Shown here piece by piece: positions 28,766-38,813 of a stretch of DNA of 64,000 bases. Position 1 is the stretch's first letter, and each line of letters opens with the position of its first letter. The notes below the pieces were generated by a model, which ran no database searches, was not told the origin of the DNA, and worked only from the letters and a program-made list of their open reading frames with translations. The translations under genes and the position numbers were made by a program. The stretch comes from Gulosibacter chungangensis (GTDB lineage Bacteria; Actinomycetota; Actinomycetes; Actinomycetales; Microbacteriaceae): positions 124,001-188,000 of the forward strand of contig NZ_WBKB01000002.1 of assembly GCF_008831155.1 (NCBI RefSeq), in the 5' to 3' direction.

Positions 28766-29062
28766 TTGGCGATTATCGGACACGCGCTGCTTTTCCTGAT
28801 TAACCTGTACACACTCGTAATGTGGGGTCGACTCATTCTCGACTGGGCAATGGTGCTCGTGCCGAGCTTCCGACCCAAGGGGCCAATTCTGTTGCTGGCG
28901 GAGGTTGTCTACACCCTGACTGACCCACCGCTGAAATTTATTCGCCGATGGATCAAGCCGCTGCGAATCGGGCAGATTGCCCTCGACCTAGCGTGGATCG
29001 TGCTACTCATTAGCCTCACGGTGCTGTCTTGGATCGTAAGAATTATGTTCTTTTCCATCTAA
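28766..29062 (+). CDS. YggT family membrane protein
   Basis: 98 residues with two long hydrophobic segments (about 5-27 and 70-96) separated by a loop with VPSFRPKGPILLLAEVVYTLTDPPLKFIRRWIKPL; the TDPPL..RR segment marks the YggT family. The molecular role is not known, but the gene is conserved between sepF and divIVA and is thought to take part in division-site or membrane organisation. The start is TTG at 28766. Confidence 0.85.
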   Translation: MAIIGHALLFLINLYTLVMWGRLILDWAMVLVPSFRPKGPILLLAEVVYTLTDPPLKFIRRWIKPLRIGQIALDLAWIVLLISLTVLSWIVRIMFFSI

Positions 29063-29220
29063 GAGACCGCTTAACTGCGGCAACAATGTGACGTGCGGGG
29101 CAATTGTGCCGTAATGTGAACGGTACGTTGTTTCTAGGCACCGCCTAATTACTACGCCCTACACGGATTTCTCGCGATAGGGTTTGATCACTGACCGCAA
29201 GCCGCAAAGAAAGGGCCGCC

Positions 29221-29934
29221 ATGGCACTGACTCCGGAAGACGTTGTCAACAAGCGCTTTCAACAGACCAAGTTCCGGGAAGGCTATGACCAGGACGAGGT
29301 AGACGACTTCCTTGACGAGGTCGTAGAAGAACTTCGCCGCCTGACCTCCGAGAATGAGCAGCTCCGCGCTGAGAACGAGGAACTCCGTGCCGGTGCTGGC
29401 GCAGGCGCTGCTCCCGCTCCCGTCGCTGAACCGACCCCAGTGGTTCAGGAAGCCGCTCCAGTCGAACCTGTTGCTATTGCTCCTGCTCCGGCTGCTGTGC
29501 CGGAAGGTGGCGACGAAACGGAAAGCTCGCAGTCGCTCCTGGTGCTTGCCCGTCGTTTGCACGACGAGCACGTCGCAGAAGGTACTCGCAAGCGGGACCA
29601 GCTCGTTGCAGAGGCCGAGTCGCGCTCCTCGAAGCTCATCCAGGATGCCGAGAATGAGTCTCGTCGCCTGCAGGAAGAGTCCGAAGCCCGTGCACAGCAG
29701 ATCGTCACCGAGGCGGAGCAGCACGCGCAAAAGGTTGTCGGCGATGCAGAAACTCGCGAGCGCGAGATCACCACTTCGCTCGAGACTGCAAAGTCGAAGC
29801 TTGAGGAGCGAATTGAAGAGCTTCGACTCTTTGAGCGTGACTACCGCACCAACCTGCGCAGCTACATTGAGAGCCAGCTGAACGACCTCAACGCCGCAAA
29901 CAATGAGTTCGACAGCGCCGCGGGTGCTCAATAG
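29221..29934 (+). CDS. divIVA: DivIVA/Wag31 polar growth scaffold
   Basis: Coiled-coil protein that binds curved membrane at the poles and recruits the elongation machinery. The N-terminal lipid-binding domain is MALTPEDVVNKRFQQTKFREGYDQDEVDDFLDEV, then a first coiled coil (to about residue 60), an Ala/Pro-rich linker of 40 residues, and a long second coiled coil from about residue 100 to 225 rich in Glu, Ala and Arg. The 237-residue length is usual. A good GAAAGG site precedes the ATG. The linker is A/P-rich, as in mycobacterial Wag31. Confidence 0.95.
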   Translation: MALTPEDVVNKRFQQTKFREGYDQDEVDDFLDEVVEELRRLTSENEQLRAENEELRAGAGAGAAPAPVAEPTPVVQEAAPVEPVAIAPAPAAVPEGGDETESSQSLLVLARRLHDEHVAEGTRKRDQLVAEAESRSSKLIQDAENESRRLQEESEARAQQIVTEAEQHAQKVVGDAETREREITTSLETAKSKLEERIEELRLFERDYRTNLRSYIESQLNDLNAANNEFDSAAGAQ

Positions 29935-29940
29935 TCACGA

Positions 29941-30576
29941 GTGAGCACTTCAAGTAACCCTTCCCGACCGCGATCGTCTGTCCACTTGCCCACCGTGGCA
30001 ATGTTGACAACGATCGCGGTCGCGGTGTTTGCCGCTGATCAGCTGGTCAAGCAACTCGTCGTCAGCAATATGCGCGAGGGCGAGGTCATTGATGTCATTG
30101 ATGGCGTGTTGCAGTGGTATTTCGTCCGTAACTCCGGCGCCGCATTCTCAATGGCCTCCGGCCAAACCTGGCTGCTCACGATTGTCGCCCTCGCGGTCAT
30201 TGTGGCGGTGATCGTACTCTCGCGCAGGATTCATTCGGCACGCTGGGCGGCGGTATTCGGGCTCGTACTCGGGGGAGCGCTCGGTAACCTCTTCGATCGA
30301 CTCTTCCGTGAACCGGGCTTTTTTCGCGGTCACGTCGTTGATTACATTTCCACGCCATGGCTGATACCGGCGATCTATAACATTGCCGATATTGCGATCG
30401 TGGTGGGCATGATCTTCTTCGTGCTGTTGACGATCCTCGATGTGCGCCTCGACGGTACGCGGCCAAAACGAGTGAAGGAGACCGCGGGCGACGCTGATTC
30501 CGAGGGCGCAGTGGAGTCGAGTGAGGCAGAGTCGAGTGCGGCAGAGGATCCGACTGACCGGACGGAGTCCGCATGA
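29941..30576 (+). CDS. lspA: Lipoprotein signal peptidase (signal peptidase II)
   Basis: Membrane aspartyl protease that removes signal peptides of prolipoproteins; this window encodes at least two of these (the ABC binding protein and CtaC). Four transmembrane helices; the conserved motifs are [17 protein letters not shown], the first catalytic aspartate in [11 protein letters not shown] and the second in YNIADIAI. The last 45 residues form an acidic Glu/Ser-rich tail not needed for catalysis. GTG start, 6 nt after divIVA; coupled to the next gene by ATGA overlap. Confidence 0.94.
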   Translation: MSTSSNPSRPRSSVHLPTVAMLTTIAVAVFAADQLVKQLVVSNMREGEVIDVIDGVLQWYFVRNSGAAFSMASGQTWLLTIVALAVIVAVIVLSRRIHSARWAAVFGLVLGGALGNLFDRLFREPGFFRGHVVDYISTPWLIPAIYNIADIAIVVGMIFFVLLTILDVRLDGTRPKRVKETAGDADSEGAVESSEAESSAAEDPTDRTESA

Positions 30577-31502
30577 CCGAGTCTCGAATGGTGCCCGTCC
30601 CGGATGGGCTCGATGGTCAGCGGGTGGATTCCGGAGTCTCCAAACTGCTCGGGTTGAGCCGATCAAAAGTCGCCCAGATCGCCGAGTCCGGCAATATCCT
30701 GCTCGACGGCCGAGCCGTCGGAAAATCTGATCAGCTGGTGGCCGGGGCCATGCTTGAAGTTTCGTGGGAAGCCGATCGACCGCTCGCCATCGAGCCGATT
30801 GAAGTTCCCGAATTGGAAATCGTGCACGATGAGCCGGCGTTCGTCGTGGTGATGAAGCCGGTCGGCGTGGCGGCGCATCCATCCGTGGGGTGGACCGGAC
30901 CCACGGTCCTCGGCGCACTTGCGGCAGCGGGGTTTCGAATCACCACCTCGGGTCCGCCGGAACGCCACGGCATTGTGCATCGTCTCGATGTGGGCACCTC
31001 GGGGCTCATGGTCGTGGCCAAAATGGAGCGCTCGTATTCGGTGCTCAAACAGGCGTTTCGTGATCGGACCGTGGAGAAGGTGTATCACGCGGTGGTGCAG
31101 GGGCTGCTTGACCCCTTGGAGGGCACTATTGATGCGCCCATCGGCCGCGCCCCCGGGGCAACGTGGAAGTTCGGGGTGGTTGCTGACGGCAAGCCGTCGA
31201 TCACGCACTATGAGACGCTGGAAGCTTTCCGGCGCGGTTCCCTGGTCGAGATTCACCTCGAGACGGGGCGTACGCATCAGATTCGCGTGCACATGTCGGC
31301 GCAGCATCACCCCTGCATGGGCGATCCGCTCTATGGCGCTGACCCCAAGCTTGCTGCCGCTCTCGGCCTCGAGCGCCAGTGGCTGCACGCGGTCGGACTC
31401 GGCTTTGCGCATCCATATTCTGGCGAATGGGTGCAGTTTGAGTCGGAGTATCCGGCCGATCTGCAACACGCCCTCGACACGCTCCGTACCGGCACACTGT
31501 AG
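30573..31502 (+). CDS. RluA/RluD family 23S rRNA pseudouridine synthase
   Basis: Converts uridines in rRNA to pseudouridine. An N-terminal S4-like RNA-binding domain (residues 15-65, [26 protein letters not shown]) precedes the catalytic domain with [15 protein letters not shown], which holds the catalytic aspartate, and the conserved [13 protein letters not shown] and GDPLYG. 309 residues. It is coupled to lspA, the usual neighbour in many bacteria. Whether it modifies the RluD positions of helix 69 is inferred from family only. Confidence 0.9.
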   Translation: MTESRMVPVPDGLDGQRVDSGVSKLLGLSRSKVAQIAESGNILLDGRAVGKSDQLVAGAMLEVSWEADRPLAIEPIEVPELEIVHDEPAFVVVMKPVGVAAHPSVGWTGPTVLGALAAAGFRITTSGPPERHGIVHRLDVGTSGLMVVAKMERSYSVLKQAFRDRTVEKVYHAVVQGLLDPLEGTIDAPIGRAPGATWKFGVVADGKPSITHYETLEAFRRGSLVEIHLETGRTHQIRVHMSAQHHPCMGDPLYGADPKLAAALGLERQWLHAVGLGFAHPYSGEWVQFESEYPADLQHALDTLRTGTL

Positions 31503-31575
31503 CCGATATCGCGCCGATTGGCGGCGTCGTGGTGGGTCGGTGCGGATTGCCGCTCACTACGATGGACTCGGCTAC

Positions 31576-31581
31576 TAGGCT
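31576..31581 (+). promoter_or_regulatory. Possible -10 box (TAGGCT) of dnaE
   Basis: TAGGCT lies 30 nt before the dnaE start and would give a short leader carrying GGAGG. The same hexamer is used before the M20 peptidase gene at 48891. Confidence 0.4.
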
Positions 31582-31611
31582 GGGTAGTTCATTTCGCTAT
31601 GGAGGAACATC

Positions 31612-34600
31612 TTGGGCTCGTCGGACTCATTCGTACATCTGCACAATCACACCGAGTACTCAATGCTCGATGGTGCGGCCAAGATCGAAGAACTCATCAA
31701 GACGGCTGCGGAAATGGGTATGCCGGCGGTTGCCACGACCGACCACGGCAATATGTTCTCCGCCTACGAGTTCTATAAGACGGCGAAGAAATACGACATC
31801 AAGCCGATCATCGGCACCGAAGCATATCTTGCTCCCGGCACACACCGCAGCGACAAGACTCGAGTGAAATGGGGAAACGGCGGCGGCGACGATGTCTCCG
31901 GTGGTGGTGCATACACGCACATGACCATGCTTGCCGAGACCACCGAGGGGATGCACAACCTCTTTCGGCTTTCGAGCTACGCCTCGATTGAGGGGCAGTA
32001 TTTCAAACCGCGAATGGACCGCGAACTCCTGCAGAACTATGGCAAAGGCGTCATTGCCACGACCGGCTGCCCGTCGGGGGAAATCCAGACCCGGCTGCGG
32101 CTTGGCCAATACGACCTTGCTATCCAAGCGGCATCCGAGTTTCAAGACATTTTCGGGAAAGAAAATTTCTATCTCGAACTGATGGACCACGGTATCTCGA
32201 TTGAACGTCGAGTCCGAGATGATCTGCTCAAGCTCGGTAAAGAGCTAAATATCCCGCACCTGGTGACCAACGACCTGCACTACACCCACAAAGAGGATGC
32301 GGTCCACCAGGAAGCCCTGTTGTGTGTGCAATCGGGCTCGACGCTGAACGACCCGAACCGCTTTAAATTTGACGGTGAGGGGTACTACCTCAAATCGGCA
32401 GAGCAGATGCGGCACGAGTTCCGTGACTTCAAGGAGGGCTGCGATAACACGCTGCTAATTGCCGAACGCTGTTCGGCCGAGTTCGATGAGAACGCGAACT
32501 ACATGCCCGTGTTTCCCGTACCCGAGGGGGAGACCGAGGCCACCTGGTTCAAGAAGGAAATCGAGCGGGGCCTCCACTACCGCTACGGCGATTCAATTCC
32601 GGACGATGTGCGTGAACGTGCCGACTACGAACTCGGGATCATCACCCAGATGGGATTCCCCGGCTACTTCCTCGTAGTCGCCGACTACATCGAATGGGCA
32701 AAGAACAACGGCATTCGAGTGGGGCCCGGTCGCGGTTCCGGTGCGGGATCGATGATCGCCTATGCACTTCGCATCACCGATCTCGACCCGATCGAACACG
32801 GCCTGATCTTCGAGCGCTTCCTGAACCCCGACCGCGTTTCGATGCCGGACTTCGACATCGACTTTGACGACCGTCGCCGCCTCGAAGTCGTGAAGTACGT
32901 CACCGAGAAATACGGTTCGGAACGAGTCGCCCAGATCGTGACCTACGGCACGATCAAGTCTAAGCAGGCGCTGAAGGATGCATCCCGGGTGCTTGGCTAC
33001 CCATTCTCGGTCGGTGACCAGCTCACCAAAGCGATGCCCGCCGCAGTCATGGGCAAGGACATCCCGCTCGCAGGCGTGTATGACCCCGACCACCCGCGCT
33101 ATAAAGAAGCCGGGGAAATGCGTACGGTCATTGACTCGAACCCCGATTTTCAAAAGGTGTTTGAGACAGCGCGCGGTATTGAAGGGCTGAAACGCCAGTG
33201 GGGTGTGCACGCCGCCGGTGTGATCATGTCTTCGGACCCGATCATCGACGTGATCCCGCTCATGAAGCGCGAGCAGGACGGTCAGATCGTCACTCAGTTC
33301 GACTATCCGGCCTGCGAATCGCTCGGCCTGATCAAAATGGACTTCCTGGGGTTGCGAAACCTCACGATCCTTTCGGATGCGCTCGAGAACATCGAGTCCA
33401 ACCAGGGGATCGAAATCGATCTCGAGCGCATGGAACTCAACGACCCGGAGACCTATCAGCTCTTGAGCCGTGGCGACACCCTGGGCGTGTTCCAGCTCGA
33501 TGGTGATGGTCTGCGGAGTCTGCTGCGGCTAATGAAGCCGGACAACTTCAATGACGTCTCGGCAACCATTGCGCTTTACCGCCCTGGCCCGATGGGCGCT
33601 AACTCGCACACGAACTATGCGATGCGCAAGAACGGCCAGCAGCCGATCACGCCGATTCATCCGGAACTGGAAGAGTCGCTGGACGAGATTCTTGCGGAAT
33701 CCTACGGGCTGATCATCTACCAGGAGCAGGTGATGGCGATCGCGCAGAAGGTCGCCGGGTACACGCTTGGTCAAGCCGACCTGCTGCGTCGGGCGATGGG
33801 CAAGAAAAAGAAGGCCGAACTGGACAAACAGTTCGACGCATTCAAATCCGGGATGAACACCAATGGCTTCTCGGACGCCGCGGTGCAAGCACTCTGGGAT
33901 ATCCTGCTGCCGTTCTCGGACTACGCATTCAACAAGGCCCACTCGGCCGCATACGGTGTGGTGTCCTACTGGACGGCCTACCTCAAGTGCCACTATGCGC
34001 CGGAGTACATGTCGGCACTGCTTACCTCGGTGGGTGACTCGCGTGACAAGCTCGCGGAATACCTCAATGAGTGCCGTCACATGCGCATCGCGGTGCTCCA
34101 GCCCGACGTCAATGAATCTACGCTGCGCTTCCGCGCGGTGGGGAAAGACATTCGTTTCGGCCTCGGGGCCGTGAGGAACGTAGGCGCGCAGGTCGTCGCC
34201 GACATTGTCGCGGAGCGTGAAGAAAATGGGCCGTTCAGCTCCTTCCACGACTTCCTCAAGCGCTGCTCGCTGAACGTACTGAACCGACGCACGATCGAGT
34301 CGCTCATTAAGGCCGGCGCGTTCGACTCGATGGGCTACACGCGCCGCGCGCTGGTAGAAATCCACGAGGATGCGATCGACGCGGCAGTCTCACGGAAACG
34401 TAATGAGGCCCACGGTCAGGTCGACTTGTTTGCCGGACTCATGGACTTTGAAGAGGAAGAGTCGGTCGTCCCCGAACGGCCCGAGTTCACCCGCCGTGAC
34501 AAACTCGCCTTCGAGCGCGACATGCTGGGCCTGTATGTCTCGGACCACCCGCTCAAGGGTCTCGAGGTAGAACTCTCGAAACTCGGTGCCATGCCGATTC

Positions 34601-35118
34601 TGAACCTGCTCGGCGATACGCATGTCAAGGATGGCGAAGAAGTCCAGATCGCGGGCCTTTTGACCACAGTGCAGCACCGCATTGCGCGAAACTCCGGGAA
34701 CCCCTACGCCATGGTGTCCATCGAGGACTTCGGCGGCGAGATTTCGGTGATGTTCCTCGGCAAGACCTACACGGAATACTCCACGGAGCTCGTCAGCGAC
34801 ACTATCGCGGTAATTCGCGGACGGGCGCAGCAGCGAGATGACGGGCTCAGTATCACTGCGAAGAGCATTACTATCCCGCACCTGACGGTTGGGGAAGACA
34901 AGCCGGTGACGTTGACGCTCGCGGATACCCTCGCCACCGAGTCGTTGATCGAGCAATTAGATGAGTTGCTACGGCGAAATTCGGGGGAATCGGAGGTTCG
35001 CCTGCGGTTAGAAACCGCGACGTCGATTCGGAAGTTTGAACTGCCCCACCGGGTCGAACCGGGATCGGCACTCTATTCGGAACTTGCGGCCCTACTTGGA
35101 CCTGGAAGTGTTGACTAA
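31612..35118 (+). CDS. dnaE: DNA polymerase III alpha subunit
   Basis: Replicative polymerase catalytic subunit. The N-terminal PHP domain starts with FVHLHNHTEYSMLDGAAK, and the palm has GPGRGSGAGS and PDFDIDFDD with the metal-binding aspartates. Fingers, a helix-hairpin-helix region, and near the C-terminus an OB-fold (VQIAGLLTTVQHRIARNSGNPYAMVSIEDFGG) follow. At 1168 residues it is full length and of the DnaE1 type. The PHP residues retain the metal-binding pattern typical of actinobacterial DnaE with built-in proofreading, which is inference. TTG start with GGAGGAAC 6 nt upstream. Confidence 0.96.
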   Translation: MGSSDSFVHLHNHTEYSMLDGAAKIEELIKTAAEMGMPAVATTDHGNMFSAYEFYKTAKKYDIKPIIGTEAYLAPGTHRSDKTRVKWGNGGGDDVSGGGAYTHMTMLAETTEGMHNLFRLSSYASIEGQYFKPRMDRELLQNYGKGVIATTGCPSGEIQTRLRLGQYDLAIQAASEFQDIFGKENFYLELMDHGISIERRVRDDLLKLGKELNIPHLVTNDLHYTHKEDAVHQEALLCVQSGSTLNDPNRFKFDGEGYYLKSAEQMRHEFRDFKEGCDNTLLIAERCSAEFDENANYMPVFPVPEGETEATWFKKEIERGLHYRYGDSIPDDVRERADYELGIITQMGFPGYFLVVADYIEWAKNNGIRVGPGRGSGAGSMIAYALRITDLDPIEHGLIFERFLNPDRVSMPDFDIDFDDRRRLEVVKYVTEKYGSERVAQIVTYGTIKSKQALKDASRVLGYPFSVGDQLTKAMPAAVMGKDIPLAGVYDPDHPRYKEAGEMRTVIDSNPDFQKVFETARGIEGLKRQWGVHAAGVIMSSDPIIDVIPLMKREQDGQIVTQFDYPACESLGLIKMDFLGLRNLTILSDALENIESNQGIEIDLERMELNDPETYQLLSRGDTLGVFQLDGDGLRSLLRLMKPDNFNDVSATIALYRPGPMGANSHTNYAMRKNGQQPITPIHPELEESLDEILAESYGLIIYQEQVMAIAQKVAGYTLGQADLLRRAMGKKKKAELDKQFDAFKSGMNTNGFSDAAVQALWDILLPFSDYAFNKAHSAAYGVVSYWTAYLKCHYAPEYMSALLTSVGDSRDKLAEYLNECRHMRIAVLQPDVNESTLRFRAVGKDIRFGLGAVRNVGAQVVADIVAEREENGPFSSFHDFLKRCSLNVLNRRTIESLIKAGAFDSMGYTRRALVEIHEDAIDAAVSRKRNEAHGQVDLFAGLMDFEEEESVVPERPEFTRRDKLAFERDMLGLYVSDHPLKGLEVELSKLGAMPILNLLGDTHVKDGEEVQIAGLLTTVQHRIARNSGNPYAMVSIEDFGGEISVMFLGKTYTEYSTELVSDTIAVIRGRAQQRDDGLSITAKSITIPHLTVGEDKPVTLTLADTLATESLIEQLDELLRRNSGESEVRLRLETATSIRKFELPHRVEPGSALYSELAALLGPGSVD

Positions 35119-35130
35119 CTCGATCCGCCG

Positions 35131-35145
35131 TAGACTGGATGCATC
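35131..35145 (+). promoter_or_regulatory. Putative near-leaderless promoter of hisD
   Basis: TAGACT at 35131-35136 lies 9 nt before ATG 35146 (12 before ATG 35149), which would place the transcription start about 3-6 nt before translation begins. No Shine-Dalgarno sequence is seen. TTGACT at 35111 is 14 nt upstream, too close for a canonical -35. Confidence 0.45.
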
Positions 35146-36465
35146 ATGATGCAGACTATTGATCTGCGCGGTCAGACGCTCTCCACGAGCCAGCTGCGCA
35201 CCGTTATCCCGCGACCAGAACTCGACGTTACGGAAGCCCTCGCCGGGGCAACCCAGCTCATCCAAGAGGTTCGCGAGCATGGCGAGGAGGCGCTGCTTGA
35301 ACAGGCCGAGCGATTCGATCGGGTTCGACCGAACGCGATTCCCGCCACGGGTGAAGCCATCGATGCTGCGGTAGAGGGACTCGATCCGGCCGTCCGCAGT
35401 GCGCTCGAGGAGATGATCCGTCGAGTCCGCCTCGCATCCGCGGGGCAGGTACCCGCCCCCGCGATAACTGAAGTTGCGAACGGCGCGATCATTGAGCAGC
35501 GCTGGGAACCGGTGGAACGCGTTGGGCTGTATGTCCCGGGCGGCAAGGCCGTGTACCCGTCAAGTGTGGTGATGAATGTCGTTTCGGCCCAGGTCGCCGG
35601 GGTGAAATCAATCGCCATCGCATCCCCACCGCAGGCCGACTATGGCGGTGCGATTCACCCGACGATTCTTGCCGCGGCGGGACTACTTGGTGTGACCGAG
35701 GTGTATGCGATGGGCGGTGCCGGTGCCATCGGTGCGTTCGCCTATGGTGTCGAAACGCTCGGCCTGGAACCGGTCAACGTCATCACCGGTCCGGGAAATG
35801 TCTGGGTTGCGGCGGCGAAGCGGGCTGTGACCTCGGTCGTTGGCATTGACGCTGAAGCTGGCCCAACCGAGGTATTGATCATCGCCGATGACAATGCCGA
35901 TCCGGAACTGATCGCCGCCGACCTGCTGGGCCAGGCAGAACACGATGAACTGGCCGCAGCCGTGTTGGTCACCGACAGTGCCGAACTCGCAGCTGCGGTA
36001 GAGCCCATCCTGGCACGGCGCACGAATGCCACCAAGCACTCGGAACGCGCGAGCACCTCGCTCCGGGGACAGCAGTCAGCAATCGTGCTGGTCGACAACC
36101 TCACCGAAGCGGCTCGGGTGTCGAACGCGTACGGACCGGAACACCTGCAGATCCAGACCGCTGATGACAACGGGGTACTCGAGCTGATTACGAGCGCCGG
36201 GGCCATTTTCGTGGGGCCGTATGCTCCCGTTCCGCTGGGCGATTACATCGCCGGTTCCAACCACGTGCTGCCGACCGGGGGCCAAGCAATTCACGCTTCG
36301 GGACTCGGCGCGCACACCTTCCTGCGGGCACAGCAGATCATCCGCTATGACCGGGAAGCACTCGATGAGGTGCGCGATCGGTTGCGCGTGATCGCAACGG
36401 ATGAAGACTTGCCCGCGCACGGTGAGTCCGTGGATGCGCGGTTCGGCGCAGGCCGCGACGCGTAG
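35146..36465 (+). CDS. hisD: Histidinol dehydrogenase
   Basis: Performs the last two oxidations of histidine synthesis, histidinol to histidine, with NAD and zinc. Conserved segments are [25 protein letters not shown], the [12 protein letters not shown] block, AGPTEVLI, the zinc ligands in LLGQAEHDE, and the C-terminal NHVLPTGG. Length 439, full. Other histidine genes are not in the window. Two ATG codons in tandem (35146 and 35149) are possible starts. Confidence 0.95.
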   Translation: MMQTIDLRGQTLSTSQLRTVIPRPELDVTEALAGATQLIQEVREHGEEALLEQAERFDRVRPNAIPATGEAIDAAVEGLDPAVRSALEEMIRRVRLASAGQVPAPAITEVANGAIIEQRWEPVERVGLYVPGGKAVYPSSVVMNVVSAQVAGVKSIAIASPPQADYGGAIHPTILAAAGLLGVTEVYAMGGAGAIGAFAYGVETLGLEPVNVITGPGNVWVAAAKRAVTSVVGIDAEAGPTEVLIIADDNADPELIAADLLGQAEHDELAAAVLVTDSAELAAAVEPILARRTNATKHSERASTSLRGQQSAIVLVDNLTEAARVSNAYGPEHLQIQTADDNGVLELITSAGAIFVGPYAPVPLGDYIAGSNHVLPTGGQAIHASGLGAHTFLRAQQIIRYDREALDEVRDRLRVIATDEDLPAHGESVDARFGAGRDA

Positions 36466-36473
36466 GGGAACGA

Positions 36474-36983
36474 ATGCACTGTCCATTTTGTCGTCATGAT
36501 GACTCGCGCGTGGTCGACTCTCGAACCACGGATGATGGTTTCGCGATTCGCCGTCGCCGCCAGTGTCCCAACTGCTCGAAGCGTTTTTCGACGCTTGAAA
36601 CCGCGAGCCTGAGCGTCATTAAGCGCGCTGGCGTGGCCGAGCCGTTCTCGCGGGACAAGATTGTCTCGGGCGTTCGCAAGGCCTGCCAGGGTCGTCCCGT
36701 CACCGACACGGACCTGGCGCAATTGGCGCAAAAGGTCGAGGAAACGATCCGTGCGGGTGGTTCCTCACAGGTGGAGGCGAATGACATCGGCCTCGCTATC
36801 CTACCGTTCTTGCGCAAGCTCGACGACGTCGCCTATCTGCGTTTCGCGAGCGTCTATCAGGGCTTCGCCTCGGCGGATGACTTTGAAGCGGCGATCCAAC
36901 AGCTGAAAACTGACGGCGTCACGCCAAAGTATGCGAATGAGGATGCTGACGGGGAGTCTGTCGTCGAACCATCCGGGCAATAG
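36474..36983 (+). CDS. nrdR: Transcriptional repressor NrdR
   Basis: Zinc-ribbon ATP-cone regulator of ribonucleotide reductase genes. The zinc ribbon has CPFC at residues 3-6 and CPNC near 31-34, with the basic RRRRQCPNC-like stretch, and the ATP-cone spans about residues 47-137 ([24 protein letters not shown]). Length 169 residues, slightly longer than usual through an acidic C-terminal tail. It lies 8 bp after hisD. Its targets, nrd genes, are not in this window and no paired NrdR box was recognised here. Confidence 0.94.
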   Translation: MHCPFCRHDDSRVVDSRTTDDGFAIRRRRQCPNCSKRFSTLETASLSVIKRAGVAEPFSRDKIVSGVRKACQGRPVTDTDLAQLAQKVEETIRAGGSSQVEANDIGLAILPFLRKLDDVAYLRFASVYQGFASADDFEAAIQQLKTDGVTPKYANEDADGESVVEPSGQ

Positions 36984-37040
36984 GGCTGGCGCCTGACACA
37001 TAATTACGTGGATTTACCCATTAGGAAAAGGACTTCTCAC

Positions 37041-38141
37041 TTGCTTACCAGTCTCGCGCGGTGCGCCTATGGTGCTGTTTTCAACACCGTCTTTCGTCGA
37101 ATGGATGCGGAAAAGGCGCACGGGATCGGTGCCAAAGTGATCTCAACCATCGGCGAACTCGGTGTTGTGCAACGGCTTGCGTACCGCTACTGTCAGCCGG
37201 AGCGGTCGCTGCGGGTGCACGCTATGGGACTGGAATTTCCCTCACCCTTCGGTTTAGCAGCGGGTTTTGATAAGGATGCCGAGCTGATCGACGGGCTCAC
37301 CGCACTCGGTTTCGGGCACGTTGAAGTCGGTACGGTGACTCCGCGGGCACAACCCGGCAATCCCAAACCGCGAATGTATCGGCTCCCTGCTGACCGGGGG
37401 CTCATTAACCGGATGGGCTTCAATAACGGGGGCGCGACTGCCGCCGCGGAAAACATTGCCGCTCGCAAGACGCGCGATGCCATCGTGGGTGTCAACATCG
37501 GCAAGAACAAAGACACCGCCGCGGAAAATGCGGTCAATGACTATGTGACGGCCGCGCAGACGGTGCTTGACTACGCGGACTATCTCGTAATCAACGTATC
37601 GTCGCCGAATACGCCGGGCCTTCGTGGCCTACAAGAACTTGATGCGCTGGAACCCATTCTCCGGGAGACCAAAGCGGTGACCGGTGACACGCCCTTGCTC
37701 GTGAAAATTGCGCCGGACCTTGAAGAGGACGCGATACGGAAGATTTGCGGTCTGGCCGAGCAGGTTGGACTCGCCGGGGTGGTCGCAACCAACACCACGA
37801 TCGCGCGCTCGCCGCTGTCAACGAGTAAGCGCGTGGTTGAAGCCTACGGTGCGGGTGGACTTTCGGGAAAGCCCGTCGCCGATCGCTCCTTGGCCGTGCT
37901 CAAGGTGGTACGGGATGTGCTTCCCGAACACATGTGTGTCATTTCGGTTGGTGGGGTAACGAGCCACCACGATGTCCAAGACCGATTGGCTGCGGGAGCC
38001 ACCTTGGTCCAGGGCTACACGGCATTTCTGTATGAGGGACCGCTCTGGGCGGCGAGCATCAACCGCGGGCTCACCGCACCGAAGTACAACGGGAAAACAA
38101 GACTCGACGCGAAAGTCGCCAAGGCTGCCGCGAAGAAATAA
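37041..38141 (+). CDS. pyrD: Quinone-dependent dihydroorotate dehydrogenase (class 2)
   Basis: Oxidises dihydroorotate to orotate in pyrimidine synthesis and hands electrons to menaquinone at the membrane. The FMN barrel shows GLAAGFDKDAELI, RMGFNNGGA, VNVSSPNTPGLRGLQ (catalytic Ser of class 2), KIAPDLEE and GAGGLSGKPV. The N-terminal helical extension is what defines the membrane-bound class. The frame is open from a GTG at 37008, but I prefer TTG 37041 because AAGGAC lies 8 nt before it and nothing comparable precedes the GTG. Convergent with the DUF3043 gene. Confidence 0.92.
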   Translation: MLTSLARCAYGAVFNTVFRRMDAEKAHGIGAKVISTIGELGVVQRLAYRYCQPERSLRVHAMGLEFPSPFGLAAGFDKDAELIDGLTALGFGHVEVGTVTPRAQPGNPKPRMYRLPADRGLINRMGFNNGGATAAAENIAARKTRDAIVGVNIGKNKDTAAENAVNDYVTAAQTVLDYADYLVINVSSPNTPGLRGLQELDALEPILRETKAVTGDTPLLVKIAPDLEEDAIRKICGLAEQVGLAGVVATNTTIARSPLSTSKRVVEAYGAGGLSGKPVADRSLAVLKVVRDVLPEHMCVISVGGVTSHHDVQDRLAAGATLVQGYTAFLYEGPLWAASINRGLTAPKYNGKTRLDAKVAKAAAKK

Positions 38142-38155
38142 CAAGCTAGAGCCGT

Positions 38156-38206
38156 AACGCCAAGGACGGGTACCGAAGTAGACCTTCGGTACCCGTCCTT
38201 GGCGTT
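38156..38206. terminator. Bidirectional terminator between pyrD and the DUF3043 gene
   Basis: A perfect 23-bp stem (38156-38178 with 38184-38206) with the loop TAGAC fills the 75-bp space between two convergent stop codons. Confidence 0.88.
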
Positions 38207-38216
38207 GACGTAGTTG

Positions 38217-38813
38217 CTAGCGTCCGGTGAACTCGACCTTGGTGAAACGCTTAACCTGTGGCTTCGGCATCCGCAGAAAGCGCATCTGCATTGAGCGGCC
38301 AACCGACGCAAAATAGAAGCCCTTCTGAAGCTTTTCCGCGCCCAGGACCTCCGCGATCTTCTTGCGCACGAGGCGCCCATAAATGATGCCTTCGATAATG
38401 CACACCGCGAGATAAACCCAGATGAAGCCCATCGCCCAAAGCGCCGCGTTGGTTGACGGGAAGAACGTCGCAATGATGACGAGGAACATCATCGGAACGA
38501 GCGCCTCCCCGAGCGTGAAGTGCGAGTCGATGTAGTCACGCATGAAGCGCTTCTGCGGTCCGCGATCGGACTCCCGAAGGTATCGATCATCGCCACGGGC
38601 CATACCCGCGCGCGCTTCGGCTTGATTTGCACGCAGACGTTCCTGTGCCTGCCGCTTTGCTTCCTTACGGTCTTCGGGAACGAGCGGGCGGAAGTTTGCC
38701 GCCTGCGCTTCGCTGCGTTTGGGGGTTGGGCCCTTTTTGCCCTGGGCTTTGGAGGGTGACGCCTTCGACGACTCCGTCGGGGTTTCCTCGCTTGCCGGTT
38801 GCTGCTTGGCCAT
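38217..38813 (-). CDS. DUF3043 membrane protein
   Basis: 198 residues: a polar N-terminal third rich in Lys, Gln, Ser and Pro (GKKGPTPKRSEAQAANFRPLVP, a typical start of DUF3043), the charged segment DRKEAKRQAQERLRANQAEARAGMARGDDRYLRESDRGPQKRF, two transmembrane helices (about 110-128 and 134-155), and a basic C-terminus. The function is unknown; the family is restricted to actinobacteria. Start ATG 38813 is chosen because AAGGACAAC directly precedes it; the frame extends to 38891. From memory this gene often sits beside an M20 dipeptidase gene in relatives, but here the two are parted by the 9.7-kb operon. Confidence 0.82.
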   Translation of the reverse strand: MAKQQPASEETPTESSKASPSKAQGKKGPTPKRSEAQAANFRPLVPEDRKEAKRQAQERLRANQAEARAGMARGDDRYLRESDRGPQKRFMRDYIDSHFTLGEALVPMMFLVIIATFFPSTNAALWAMGFIWVYLAVCIIEGIIYGRLVRKKIAEVLGAEKLQKGFYFASVGRSMQMRFLRMPKPQVKRFTKVEFTGR